This document shows, piece by piece, positions 56,249 to 64,000 of a stretch of 64,000 bases of DNA. The first letter of the stretch is position 1, and each line of letters starts with the position of its first letter. The stretch is from Rothia sp. (in: high G+C Gram-positive bacteria) (lineage in GTDB: Bacteria; Actinomycetota; Actinomycetes; Actinomycetales; Micrococcaceae). Under the pieces are notes generated by a model, which saw only the letters and a list, made by a program, of their open reading frames with translations, was not told where the DNA came from and did no database searches. The position numbers were made by a program, and so were the translations under genes. The DNA lies in assembly GCA_030529845.1 (NCBI GenBank), contig JAUMWB010000001.1:248001-312000 (forward strand), written 5' to 3'.

Positions 56249-57958
56249 ATGAGCAAGCCCTTCCCTTCTGATCTTGAAATCGCTCAGGCAGCGACCCTGC
56301 AACCGATTACTGAGATCGCCGCAGCGTCAGGCATCAATGAAGATCGCCTGGAGCCCTACGGCAAGTATGTTGCCAAGGTGCAGCTGACCGACGATACCAC
56401 CGCGGAAAAAGCTCTGGCTCGCGGTTCTAAGTACATTGTTGTTACCGCAGTAACTCCTACCCCGCTGGGTGAAGGCAAGACCGCTACCTCGGTCTCTCTG
56501 GCCCAGGGTATGGCAGCTACCGGCCGCAAGGCTATGCTGACCCTGCGTCAGCCCTCTATGGGCCCCACCTTCGGCATCAAGGGCGGCGCGGCGGGCGGTG
56601 GCTACTCCCAGATTGTCCCCATGGAGAAGCTCAACCTGCACCTGACCGGCGACTTCCACGCTGTCACAGCGGCCCACAACCTGCTTGCTGCCATGATTGA
56701 CAACCACCTGCATCACGGCAACGAGCTACGGATTGATACCCGTGCCATCACCTGGCGCCGGGTCATCGATATGAACGACCGGGCCCTGCGCAACATCGTG
56801 GTTGGCCTGGGCGAGCGCATGGACGGCGTCCCCCGCGAAACCGGCTTCGACATCACCTCAGCCAGCGAAATCATGGTGATTCTCTCCCTCTCCACCAGCT
56901 TCGCTGACCTGCAGGGGCGTCTGGCTAAAATCGTTATTGGTCTCAACGTGGACGGCGACCCCGTCACCGCTGCTGACCTCAAGGCTGACGGGGCCATGGC
57001 CGTCATTCTGGCGGACGCCATCAACCCCAACCTCTTGCAGACCCTGGAAAAGACCCCCGCCCTGATCCATGCGGGCCCCTTCGGCAATATTGCCACCGGC
57101 AACTCCTCGGTTGTGGCAGACTACGTTGGTCTTGAGCACGCTGATTATGTCATTACCGAGGCCGGCTTCGGTGCTGATATGGGTGCTGAGCGTTTCTTCA
57201 ATGTCAAGTGCCGCGTCTCCGGTCTGAAGCCGGATGCCGCCGTCCTGGTGGTTACCGTCCGCTCCCTCAAGTCCCACTCGGGCCGCTACAAGATTGTGCC
57301 CGGCAAGCCCCTGCCGGAGGGCCTGCTGGCCGAGAACACCGAGGACGTGGAGGCAGGTGCTGCCAACCTGCTCAAGCACATTAAGATTGTGCGTTCCTTC
57401 GGCGTGCAGCCGGTTGTGGCTATCAACGCCTTCCCGACTGATTTTGAGTCAGAGCACGAGACCATCCGCCGTATTGCCGAGGATGTAGGTGCCCGCGTTG
57501 CTATTCACCGTGGCGTTGCCGAGGGCGGCAAGGGCGTGACTGAGCTGGCGGACGCTGTCGCAGCTGCCTGCGATGACGTCAGCGAGCTGACCTACACCTA
57601 CGAGGACGAGGACAGCCTGGCCACCAAGATCGAGAAGGTCGCAACCAAGGTCTACGGGGCCGACGGCATCGAGGTTGCTCCGGCAGCTGCCAAGCAGCTG
57701 GCCCGCTACGAGGAGTTAGGCTACGGTAACTTGCCGGTCGTCATTGCCAAGACCCACCTGTCTATTTCGGCTGACGCGTCGCTCAAGGGGGCCCCGACCG
57801 GCTGGACCCTGCCCGTGCGCGAGGTGCGCCTGGCAGCTGGCGCTGGCTACGTCTACGCTATTTGCGGCACTATGCGTACCATGCCGGGCCTGGCTAAGTC
57901 CCCGGCTGCCGAGCGTATCGGATTTGATGACAACGGCACCATGGTCGGCCTCTTCTAA
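56249..57958 (+). CDS. fhs: formate-tetrahydrofolate ligase
   Basis: ATP-dependent activation of formate to 10-formyl-tetrahydrofolate. 569 aa, complete. The ATP loop is TPTPLGEGKTATS (about residues 69-81), followed by RQPSMGPTFGIKGGAAGGGY and the monovalent-cation/folate region EAGFGADMGAERFFNVKCR. ATG after AAGGAAG. Feeds purine and formyl-Met synthesis; the divergent OFA antiporter may supply formate. Its native terminator was split by the TIR island (left arm at 57987, right arm at 59053). Confidence 0.96.
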   Translation: MSKPFPSDLEIAQAATLQPITEIAAASGINEDRLEPYGKYVAKVQLTDDTTAEKALARGSKYIVVTAVTPTPLGEGKTATSVSLAQGMAATGRKAMLTLRQPSMGPTFGIKGGAAGGGYSQIVPMEKLNLHLTGDFHAVTAAHNLLAAMIDNHLHHGNELRIDTRAITWRRVIDMNDRALRNIVVGLGERMDGVPRETGFDITSASEIMVILSLSTSFADLQGRLAKIVIGLNVDGDPVTAADLKADGAMAVILADAINPNLLQTLEKTPALIHAGPFGNIATGNSSVVADYVGLEHADYVITEAGFGADMGAERFFNVKCRVSGLKPDAAVLVVTVRSLKSHSGRYKIVPGKPLPEGLLAENTEDVEAGAANLLKHIKIVRSFGVQPVVAINAFPTDFESEHETIRRIAEDVGARVAIHRGVAEGGKGVTELADAVAAACDDVSELTYTYEDEDSLATKIEKVATKVYGADGIEVAPAAAKQLARYEELGYGNLPVVIAKTHLSISADASLKGAPTGWTLPVREVRLAAGAGYVYAICGTMRTMPGLAKSPAAERIGFDDNGTMVGLF

Positions 57959-57983
57959 ACCCCATCCAGGGTTTACCCACGAA

Positions 57984-58003
57984 AGGACGCCGCCGCCCGT
58001 CTT
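57984..58003. repeat. 20-bp direct repeat at left edge of TIR island
   Basis: AGGACGCCGCCGCCCGTCTT, identical to 59018-59037. With its left flank (GAAAGG) it pairs with the hairpin arm at 59053-59070 better than the right copy does, so this is probably the native left arm of the fhs terminator. Confidence 0.88.
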
Positions 58004-58054
58004 CCTAAGATGGAGAAAACGGTTGCTAGATTTTATAGATTAGAGGATTTTCTA

Positions 58055-58921
58055 ATGGAGCAAAATGAAGTATTTGAGGGTTCTTACTCGCAGGTTTGGG
58101 AGTGCGACTACGGACGACGGAGTGATTTCTTTAAAGCTTTAAATGAAATCAATAATACTTTTAAAGAAAATTTACTCCAGGGAATGAATGTGATGTGGTC
58201 AGACATTCCTTATGATTTGAGGCTTTTTGCATGTTTCTACTATTCGGGTAGCGAAGCAGAGATAGCTGAGTTGGACTCATCACTGAAAAACATTCTCGTA
58301 TCGACTGGTGCTGTTCAGAGGAGCGACTATACTGGTGACAGTTTGATGAAATCTTTAGCAGGTAGGCAACTGAATATGATGGCTTGTGTTAAAGGTCTTA
58401 CGATACTAGACCCATGCAAGTTTGAGGAGATTGATGGTTTGGAATCTAAAGGTTATAAAGTAGGTCTTTTAGAGCCTGAAAATAAGATTTTTCTAAGTCA
58501 TCAAAGTGAGCGAAAAGATAAAATTCGTGACCTGCAGAGAGTTCTCTCAAGCAATGGAATATCAACTTGGTTTGATGAAATTGATATCGAATACGGAGAT
58601 AATATAGCCTCCGCTATTTCTAGGGGAGTTAATCAATCAAAGGTTGTTATATTCTGGATAAGCGATAAGTTTCTCCAATCTAATTGGTGTAAATATGAGT
58701 TTGAGCGTTTTCATACTAATTATGCAAGCACTTCTGATGTTGCAATTATTTCACTTGTTGAATCTGATTGTAAGGATAATGTGCCGGAATTTATATCTAC
58801 TTTAAAGTATTATGAAGTGTCTGGCGCTGAATCGATTGATGAGATTTCGAGAAAAATTATTCCCGCTATACGTAAAGCAATTTCCACAAAGGGGTCTAGT
58901 GGAAAATACTGGACAGAATGA
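58055..58921 (+). CDS. TIR-domain protein
   Basis: 288 aa. The C-terminal half is a TIR domain from residue 143: NKIFLSHQSE, then GISTWFDEIDIEYGDNIASA, then VVIFWISDKFLQSNWCKYEFER with Glu215 in the WCxxE position used for NAD cleavage by bacterial TIR proteins. The first 140 residues match nothing I know and have no membrane segment. Strongly AT-rich codons, unlike all neighbours. ATG 58055 was chosen (AGAGG eight bases upstream); an in-frame ATG at 58010 abuts the repeat and has no ribosome site. No partner gene (such as ThsA) is present. Antiphage NADase or signal synthase is an inference. Confidence 0.85.
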   Translation: MEQNEVFEGSYSQVWECDYGRRSDFFKALNEINNTFKENLLQGMNVMWSDIPYDLRLFACFYYSGSEAEIAELDSSLKNILVSTGAVQRSDYTGDSLMKSLAGRQLNMMACVKGLTILDPCKFEEIDGLESKGYKVGLLEPENKIFLSHQSERKDKIRDLQRVLSSNGISTWFDEIDIEYGDNIASAISRGVNQSKVVIFWISDKFLQSNWCKYEFERFHTNYASTSDVAIISLVESDCKDNVPEFISTLKYYEVSGAESIDEISRKIIPAIRKAISTKGSSGKYWTE

Positions 58922-59017
58922 ATATAGTTAACTTTTTAGTATCTATAGCGCGTTTATGAGCCATTATTTTGTTTCATACCTTCTCAGGAAGGGCAACTAG
59001 TTATTCTTCGAAAATAT

Positions 59018-59037
59018 AGGACGCCGCCGCCCGTCTT
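59018..59037. repeat. 20-bp direct repeat at right edge of TIR island
   Basis: Second copy of the repeat at 57984-58003. The 96 bp before it (58922-59017) are AT-rich and empty. Confidence 0.88.
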
Positions 59038-59070
59038 ACCCGGTCAGGGGAGGGGCGGCGGCGTTCTTCC
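59021..59070. terminator. terminator between the TIR island and dld
   Basis: 12-bp stem ACGCCGCCGCCC (59021-59032) with 59053-59064, followed by TCTTCC; it can serve either strand. Confidence 0.75.
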
Positions 59071-59082
59071 TTTGTAGGGGGT

Positions 59083-60795
59083 TTATACCCAGTCCTTCTT
59101 GGGGGAGGTGCCACCAATACCAGCGTTGAAGGTGTTAGTGGGATCCAGTTCCTTGAAGTGCTCCACCATAGCCTCAGGCATGTGGTAGAGACGGCCGTAG
59201 TTGTGTTCAGCTGGCAGTTTGGCGCCGCGAGCTTCGAGTAGCTCCTGAATCTCGTCGTGCAGCTTATGGGGGTCAACGCCCTTCTTGGCAACGTAGTCCT
59301 GGTGCATGACGTGGCAGAAGAAGTGGCCGTAGTAGGCGGTAACGTCCAGCTGGCTGGCAATCTCAGGGGGCAGTACCTCCAGCCAATCCCAGTCGTCCCG
59401 GCGCAGGGCAACATCGATGGGGATCAGCTCACCCAGTTCCTTGCGCTTCATGCTGGCGTAGCGGGTGGCTGCGCTGGCAGCGCCAAAACGGTTCAGGTTG
59501 GCGCTCTTAGCCTCGTCCGCCGTACAGATGAAGAAGTCACCCTCATGCTCGGGAGCGGCGAAGAAGTCCTTGAGCATGGTGTCGGTTGCCTGCTTCTGAG
59601 CCTCGCTGACGGTGAGTAGCAGGTGGTGCTCGAAGCGGTCGCGGTAGTCCAGCATGCGTTTGGGCAGCTGGCTGGGAACCACATCGAAGATGCGCTGGGA
59701 GACGGTGTCGGCGAAGGTGGGGCCAATACCGGGAACCTTGCCGAAGACCCCGTTAGCCCAGGTCTTGAAGGCAAACATGCGGGTTTGTAGGGCTGAGCTC
59801 ATGTATTTGAGGAACACAAAGGTGTCTTTGCCGTACTTTTCTGCCAGGTCGAAGGCGCTGCGGCCCATGTACTCACCCGAGATGGGCAGGGGCATGTCGG
59901 CTTCGAGGAAAATGCGGCGAATCTCCTCGAGCTCACGGGGGCTGTGGGTGCCGATGTAGAACATGGCGGGGTTCTTCTCGAGCGGGAAGGTGCGGGTTCG
60001 CACGGCAAAGACAAGGATTTTGCCGGCAGATCCGGACGCCTCAAACAGGTACTCGGGGTTGGAGTTGTAGCGTGCGGGGGTGGGCTCCATCTTGCGCAGA
60101 TGGGCCGCGTATTCGGTCTCGCTGGTGTCTTCTGGGGCGGGGGTGACGTCGTCCGCCGACCAGTCGCCCCGCTGTAGCTTATCGAGGGCAACTTCGGGGT
60201 CCTCACCCAGGGAAATGCCCAAGTGGTTAACGAGCTCGACCTTACCTTCTTCGGTGACGCGGGCGTAGATAGCTTCGCGGGTGAAGGCTGGACCCTTACG
60301 GATCTGGCTACCACCGGAGTTGTTGGCGATGCCGCCGATAACCGAAGCACCGATGGAGGTTGACCCGATGACTGAGTGCGGCTCGCGGTTGTGCGGGGCG
60401 AGTTCTTCAGTCAAGTGGGTCAGGGTAGCACCGGCTAGGGAGATAGCCTCGTGGGCGTCGTTAATCAGGTGAACCTGGTTAATCAGGTGGGTTGAGATGA
60501 GCACGATGGGCCGGTCGTAGTCCTGGAAGCCCGGGCCAGACCCGCCGGTTAGACCGGTGTTGGAGGCCTGGGGAATCACCATAAAGTTGTGATCGACGCA
60601 GACCTGTAGAGCCTTCCACATCTGCACGAGGGTTGTGGGGCGCAATACCGCAAAGAGAGGCCCGCCGCCAAAGCGGTAGCCCTTACTGAAGGGGGCTGTT
60701 GCGTGCTCTGCGGTGAGCACATGCTCAGCACCAAGGATGTCTTTGAAAGCATCGAGGGCTTGCTGATGGGCAGGTACATGGTGTGGGGTTGACAT
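59083..60795 (-). CDS. dld: quinone-dependent D-lactate dehydrogenase
   Basis: Peripheral membrane flavoenzyme oxidising D-lactate to pyruvate with electron transfer to the quinone pool. 570 aa, almost the length of E. coli Dld. FAD (PCMH-type) domain: IPQASNTGLTGGSGP, then REPHSVIGSTSIGASVIGG and IANNSGGSQIRKGPAFT. The central membrane-binding region and the C-terminal cap (YYGHFFCHVMHQDYV, EHNYGRLYHMP, TNTFNAGIGG) are as in Dld. It is convergent with fhs and the TIR gene. Confidence 0.93.
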   Translation of the reverse strand: MSTPHHVPAHQQALDAFKDILGAEHVLTAEHATAPFSKGYRFGGGPLFAVLRPTTLVQMWKALQVCVDHNFMVIPQASNTGLTGGSGPGFQDYDRPIVLISTHLINQVHLINDAHEAISLAGATLTHLTEELAPHNREPHSVIGSTSIGASVIGGIANNSGGSQIRKGPAFTREAIYARVTEEGKVELVNHLGISLGEDPEVALDKLQRGDWSADDVTPAPEDTSETEYAAHLRKMEPTPARYNSNPEYLFEASGSAGKILVFAVRTRTFPLEKNPAMFYIGTHSPRELEEIRRIFLEADMPLPISGEYMGRSAFDLAEKYGKDTFVFLKYMSSALQTRMFAFKTWANGVFGKVPGIGPTFADTVSQRIFDVVPSQLPKRMLDYRDRFEHHLLLTVSEAQKQATDTMLKDFFAAPEHEGDFFICTADEAKSANLNRFGAASAATRYASMKRKELGELIPIDVALRRDDWDWLEVLPPEIASQLDVTAYYGHFFCHVMHQDYVAKKGVDPHKLHDEIQELLEARGAKLPAEHNYGRLYHMPEAMVEHFKELDPTNTFNAGIGGTSPKKDWV

Positions 60796-60843
60796 GAATA
60801 ATCTTTCGGTTGAGGGCTTACTAAAACTTCTAGGACGATTCTA

Positions 60844-61554
60844 TTACCAGCCCCGCTCTTTCCACTCAGGCAGGTGGGGGCGTTCCTTGCCCAAGGTGGT
60901 GGAATCCCCGTGACCCGGTAGCACCAGGGTGCTATCACCAAACTGGTCGAAGATACGCTCAGAAACATCGGTAAAGAGCTGTTCAAAGTCCTGTGGCGAG
61001 TTGGTCTTGCCCACCCCACCGGGGAAGAGCGAATCCCCGGTGAAAAGCAGAACCCGCCCACCGGCGTCCTCCCCCTCAGCAGCAGGAACCCACAGAGCTA
61101 AGGCAATGGAGCCCGGGGTGTGCCCGCGCAAGGCAATGACCTCAAGCTCAATACCTGCTAAGGTCAGGCGCTCGCCGCCAACTAGGCGCTCTTCAACCTC
61201 CACACCTTCTTGCTCGGCGATGGCCTCAGCATCGGGAGCGCCACAATAGGTTGCCGGGTCCCAAGCCTCAAGAGCCTCAGGGAGGGCGCGGATATGGTCC
61301 CAATGAGAATGGGTGGTAATGAGAGCAAGGACGCCCGCCCCCGGCTGGTCATGTGAGGTGGGGGAGTCTGTGGCCGCAGCTTGCTGGGCAAAGCTCTGGA
61401 TAGCGGGGAAGTCGTCCGCCGCGTCAATCAGAACCTGCTCGCCGCTGGAGCGGTTAGTCAGCAGGTAGACCTTGTTGTCCATATCGGAAACGGCGATGGA
61501 GCGGACGGTCAGGTCATCGGACTCAAAAATCAGGGTAGTGGTTAGGTCACTCAT
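60844..61554 (-). CDS. metallo-beta-lactamase-fold hydrolase
   Basis: 236-aa MBL-fold protein of the glyoxalase II type. The metal motif is TTHSHWDHIRAL (HxHxDH), followed by later ligands in LRGHTPGSIAL (His), LLFTGDSLF (Asp) and LPGHGDSTTL (His). Substrate unknown. ATG with TAGAAT (61561-61566) six bases upstream and no Shine-Dalgarno site. Divergent from uvrA. Confidence 0.87.
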   Translation of the reverse strand: MSDLTTTLIFESDDLTVRSIAVSDMDNKVYLLTNRSSGEQVLIDAADDFPAIQSFAQQAAATDSPTSHDQPGAGVLALITTHSHWDHIRALPEALEAWDPATYCGAPDAEAIAEQEGVEVEERLVGGERLTLAGIELEVIALRGHTPGSIALALWVPAAEGEDAGGRVLLFTGDSLFPGGVGKTNSPQDFEQLFTDVSERIFDQFGDSTLVLPGHGDSTTLGKERPHLPEWKERGW

Positions 61555-61582
61555 GGCCCCATTCTAGGCCTTGGCCCCCACC

Positions 61583-61638
61583 TTTGTACCGTGCTCTGAC
61601 CGGATTAAGCCCTCAGAATGAGCAGAACGCGGTACAAA
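61583..61638. promoter_or_regulatory. inverted repeat between the MBL gene and uvrA
   Basis: TTTGTACCGTGCTCTG (61583-61598) is nearly complemented at 61623-61638 (14 of 16). It sits in the divergent promoter region and could be an operator pair or a hairpin. No full LexA box is seen here. Confidence 0.4.
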
Positions 61639-61719
61639 CTGGGAGAGGGATGGCGCTTTCATCGGGCTTTCAAAACCTATAGAATATATCTTCGAAACAA
61701 TCTCTTAGATAGGTGACTC

Positions 61720-64000
61720 ATGGCAGGCTCAGCCACTCAACCCATCGGCAACGACCTCACCCATATCCGTGTGCAGGGCGCCCGCGAAAATAACCTCAAA
61801 AACGTCGACCTCGACATCCCCCGCGACGCCATGGTCGTCTTCACCGGTCTCTCCGGCTCCGGCAAATCCTCCCTGGCCTTCGACACCATCTTCGCAGAAG
61901 GCCAGCGCCGCTACGTTGAATCCCTCTCCTCCTACGCCCGCATGTTCCTGGGCCAGGTAGACAAGCCCGACGTCGATTTCATTGAGGGCCTGTCACCGGC
62001 CGTCTCCATCGACCAGAAATCAACCTCTAAAAACCCGCGCTCAACCGTCGGTACCATCACCGAAATCTACGACTACATGCGCCTGCTCTGGGCCCGCGTG
62101 GGGCACCCCCACTGCCCCGAATGCGGCGAAGAAATCTCCAAGCAGTCCCCCCAGCAAATCGTTGATACGCTCATGGACTACCCCGAGAAAACTCGCCTGC
62201 AGGTGCTTGCCCCCGTCGTGTCAGCCCGCAAGGGCGAGTTCGTTGACCTCTTCAAAGAACTCTCCACCGCAGGCTACGCCCGCGCCCGCGTAGATGGCGA
62301 GGTCATCCAGCTGACCGACCCGCCCAAGCTGGAAAAACAGTACAAGCACACCATCGAGGTCGTGGTTGACCGTATCGCCATCAAGGAAAGCGTTCACCAG
62401 CGCCTGACCGACTCTGTTGAGACCGCCCTCTCCCTGGCCGATGGCAAGGTGCTCATCGACTTCGTAGATGAGGACGCCGACGCCCCGGGCCGCACCCGCT
62501 CCTTCAGCGAAAACCTGGCCTGCCCCAACGGCCACCCCCTAGCCGTCACCGAGGTTGAACCCCGAGCCTTCTCCTTCAACTCACCCTTTGGTGCCTGCGC
62601 AGCCTGCGACGGTATCGGCTCCACTCTCGAAGTGGACACCGACCTCATCGTCCCCAACCCCGACCTCTCCCTAGCCGAAGGCGCTGTTGCTCCCTGGGCC
62701 ACCGGCAAAGCCACCAGTGAATACTGGCTCCGCCTCTTAGCTGGCCTGGCTGAAGAACTAGACTTCGACCTAGCTACCCCCTTCAAGGACCTGCCCGCCA
62801 AGGTTAAAAAAGCCATCCTCAACGGCAAGGACTACAAGGTCACCGTCGCCTACAAAAACCGCTTCGGCCGCGAACGCCGCTACACCTCCGGTTTCGAAGG
62901 CGCCAGCGCTTACATCAAGCGCAAGTACGAAGAAACCGAATCAGACTGGTCCAAAGACCGCTACGAACAGTACATGCGCAAGGTCGCCTGCACCTCCTGT
63001 AATGGTGCCCGCCTCAACCCCACCATCCTGGCTGTCACCGTCGGCGGCAAATCCATCGCCGACGTCACCGAGATGCCCATGCGAGAGGCCCTCACCTTCA
63101 TGCGCTCGCTGACCCTGAGCGAGCGTGAGGCTAAGATTGCTGAACTGGTACTTAAGGAAATAGATGCCCGCCTACAGTTCCTGCTGGATGTGGGGCTGGA
63201 CTACCTGAACCTGGCCCGCTCAGCTGGAACTCTCTCGGGTGGTGAAGCCCAGCGTATCCGCCTGGCAACCCAGATTGGTTCTGGCCTAGTGGGCGTGCTC
63301 TATGTGCTGGATGAGCCCTCCATTGGTCTACACCAGCGCGATAACCGCCGTCTGATTGAAACCCTTACCAAGCTGCGCGACATGGGCAATACCTTGATTG
63401 TGGTGGAACACGATGAGGACACTATGAAGGAAGCCGACTGGATTGTGGACGTTGGTCCCGGCGCGGGCGAGCACGGCGGCCAGATCGTGCACTCGGGTAC
63501 TTATGCTGAGCTGCTTGAAAATAAGGAGTCAGTGACCGGTGACTACATGGCAGGACGCCGCGCCATCACGGTTCCTGCCACCCGCCGTCCGGTTGACCCC
63601 AAACGCATCATCAAGGTCATTGGGGCCCGCGAAAACAACCTTAAGAATGTTGATGTGGAGTTCCCCCTGGGCGTGCTCACCGCCGTTACCGGTGTTTCCG
63701 GTTCAGGTAAGTCCACCCTGGTCAACGATATTCTCTATACCTCCCTGGCCAATAAACTCAACGGGGCCAAGCAGGTGCCGGGGCGCCATAAAACCATTAC
63801 CGGTCTGGATCACCTGGATAAGATTATTCACGTGGACCAGTCACCGATCGGCCGCACCCCTCGCTCGAACCCGGCTACCTACACCGGCGTCTTCGACCAC
63901 ATTCGTAAGCTCTTTGCCGAAACCACCGAGGCCAAGATGCGCGGCTACCAGCCCGGACGTTTCTCTTTCAACGTCAAGGGCGGGCGCTGCGAGGCCTGCT
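61720..64000 (+). CDS. uvrA: excinuclease ABC subunit A (3' end outside window)
   Basis: DNA-damage recognition ATPase of nucleotide excision repair, partner of UvrB. The first 760 residues are visible. Walker A of the first ATPase is [15 protein letters not shown], followed by [20 protein letters not shown]; the first zinc-finger region has HCPECGEE and CAACDG. The signature [19 protein letters not shown] and Walker [13 protein letters not shown] close the first unit, and the second begins with [18 protein letters not shown] 61720 has AGGTGA just upstream. The frame is open to the window end. Confidence 0.97.
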   Translation, partial: MAGSATQPIGNDLTHIRVQGARENNLKNVDLDIPRDAMVVFTGLSGSGKSSLAFDTIFAEGQRRYVESLSSYARMFLGQVDKPDVDFIEGLSPAVSIDQKSTSKNPRSTVGTITEIYDYMRLLWARVGHPHCPECGEEISKQSPQQIVDTLMDYPEKTRLQVLAPVVSARKGEFVDLFKELSTAGYARARVDGEVIQLTDPPKLEKQYKHTIEVVVDRIAIKESVHQRLTDSVETALSLADGKVLIDFVDEDADAPGRTRSFSENLACPNGHPLAVTEVEPRAFSFNSPFGACAACDGIGSTLEVDTDLIVPNPDLSLAEGAVAPWATGKATSEYWLRLLAGLAEELDFDLATPFKDLPAKVKKAILNGKDYKVTVAYKNRFGRERRYTSGFEGASAYIKRKYEETESDWSKDRYEQYMRKVACTSCNGARLNPTILAVTVGGKSIADVTEMPMREALTFMRSLTLSEREAKIAELVLKEIDARLQFLLDVGLDYLNLARSAGTLSGGEAQRIRLATQIGSGLVGVLYVLDEPSIGLHQRDNRRLIETLTKLRDMGNTLIVVEHDEDTMKEADWIVDVGPGAGEHGGQIVHSGTYAELLENKESVTGDYMAGRRAITVPATRRPVDPKRIIKVIGARENNLKNVDVEFPLGVLTAVTGVSGSGKSTLVNDILYTSLANKLNGAKQVPGRHKTITGLDHLDKIIHVDQSPIGRTPRSNPATYTGVFDHIRKLFAETTEAKMRGYQPGRFSFNVKGGRCEAC

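Noticed and set aside
58010..58054. ATG 58010 as start of the TIR protein
   Set aside because: It abuts the 20-bp repeat with no ribosome site; ATG 58055 has AGAGG at good spacing.
57984..59037. Thoeris or another multi-gene TIR defence system
   Set aside because: No second gene (ThsA-like NADase, SLOG or other effector) is present in or next to the island.
61680..61719. LexA box before uvrA (TTCGAAACAATCTC)
   Set aside because: Only one half resembles the SOS consensus; the symmetric half is missing.

Overview
This window is a chromosomal segment of a high-GC Gram-positive bacterium (GC near 60% by eye). It most likely belongs to the Actinomycetota, order Micrococcales, close to Rothia in the Micrococcaceae. 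This rests on gene order (trpC-trpB-trpA-lgt, gltB-gltD, pyk, an ANTAR response regulator, thioesterase/polA, rpsA, coaE, uvrB, uvrA), the small HGxxPAAW-type membrane protein before trpC, many start codons sitting 6-7 nt behind a TANNNT box (leaderless transcripts), and a GC content too low for Arthrobacter, Kocuria or Micrococcus. The species name is inference.

Layout. 1-4345: histidine degradation genes hutU (cut by the window edge), hutI, hutG, hutH. 4492-8988: tryptophan branch (trpC, trpB, trpA) and lgt. 9007-9698: a one-gene insertion between two 79-bp copies of a hairpin. 9680-11928: an APH-like kinase and an alcohol dehydrogenase. 12495-18651: glutamate synthase gltB-gltD. 18721-19871: two tandem flavodoxins. 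20202-22216: pyk and an SRPBCC protein. 22562-22644: tRNA-Leu(CAA). 22729-24526: IS3-family ends enclosing a Tat-secreted passenger protein. 24653-30284: the ANTAR regulator, a DAACS transporter with a 56-aa membrane protein, a thioesterase and polA. 30617-39609: rpsA, a PiT phosphate transporter, a YigZ protein, coaE, a BCCT transporter and uvrB. 39701-42842: an MFS exporter, a yybP-ykoY (Mn2+) riboswitch with its terC gene, and an SdpI-like protein. 42949-50022: an S33 peptidase, dcp, a GNAT protein, repeats and a Ski2-like helicase. 50071-53757: a leader-peptide/attenuator-controlled heterodimeric ABC exporter. 53823-57958: a CDF-like protein, then an OFA antiporter divergent from fhs. 57984-59037: a low-GC TIR-protein island. 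59083-64000: dld, a metallo-beta-lactamase-fold protein and uvrA (cut by the window edge).

Most genes are housekeeping. The accessory material is the most interesting part: (a) an IS3-type element with intact ends and a 3-bp target duplication whose transposase core is replaced by a secreted-protein gene; (b) two single-gene islands (9 kb and 58 kb), each placed in a terminator between convergent genes and bounded by a duplicated piece of that terminator; (c) an ABC exporter pair whose degeneracy is complementary, so that only one composite ATP site can be complete, preceded by a 17-codon ORF and an intrinsic terminator; (d) a roughly 100-bp palindromic repeat present at 2.7 kb and 47.3 kb.

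Functionally, the hut genes feed glutamate and a one-carbon unit, gltBD makes glutamate, the OFA antiporter and fhs could bring formate into folate metabolism, and dld, adh and pyk belong to fermentative and respiratory carbon flow. No rRNA, CRISPR array or complete known defence operon was seen.
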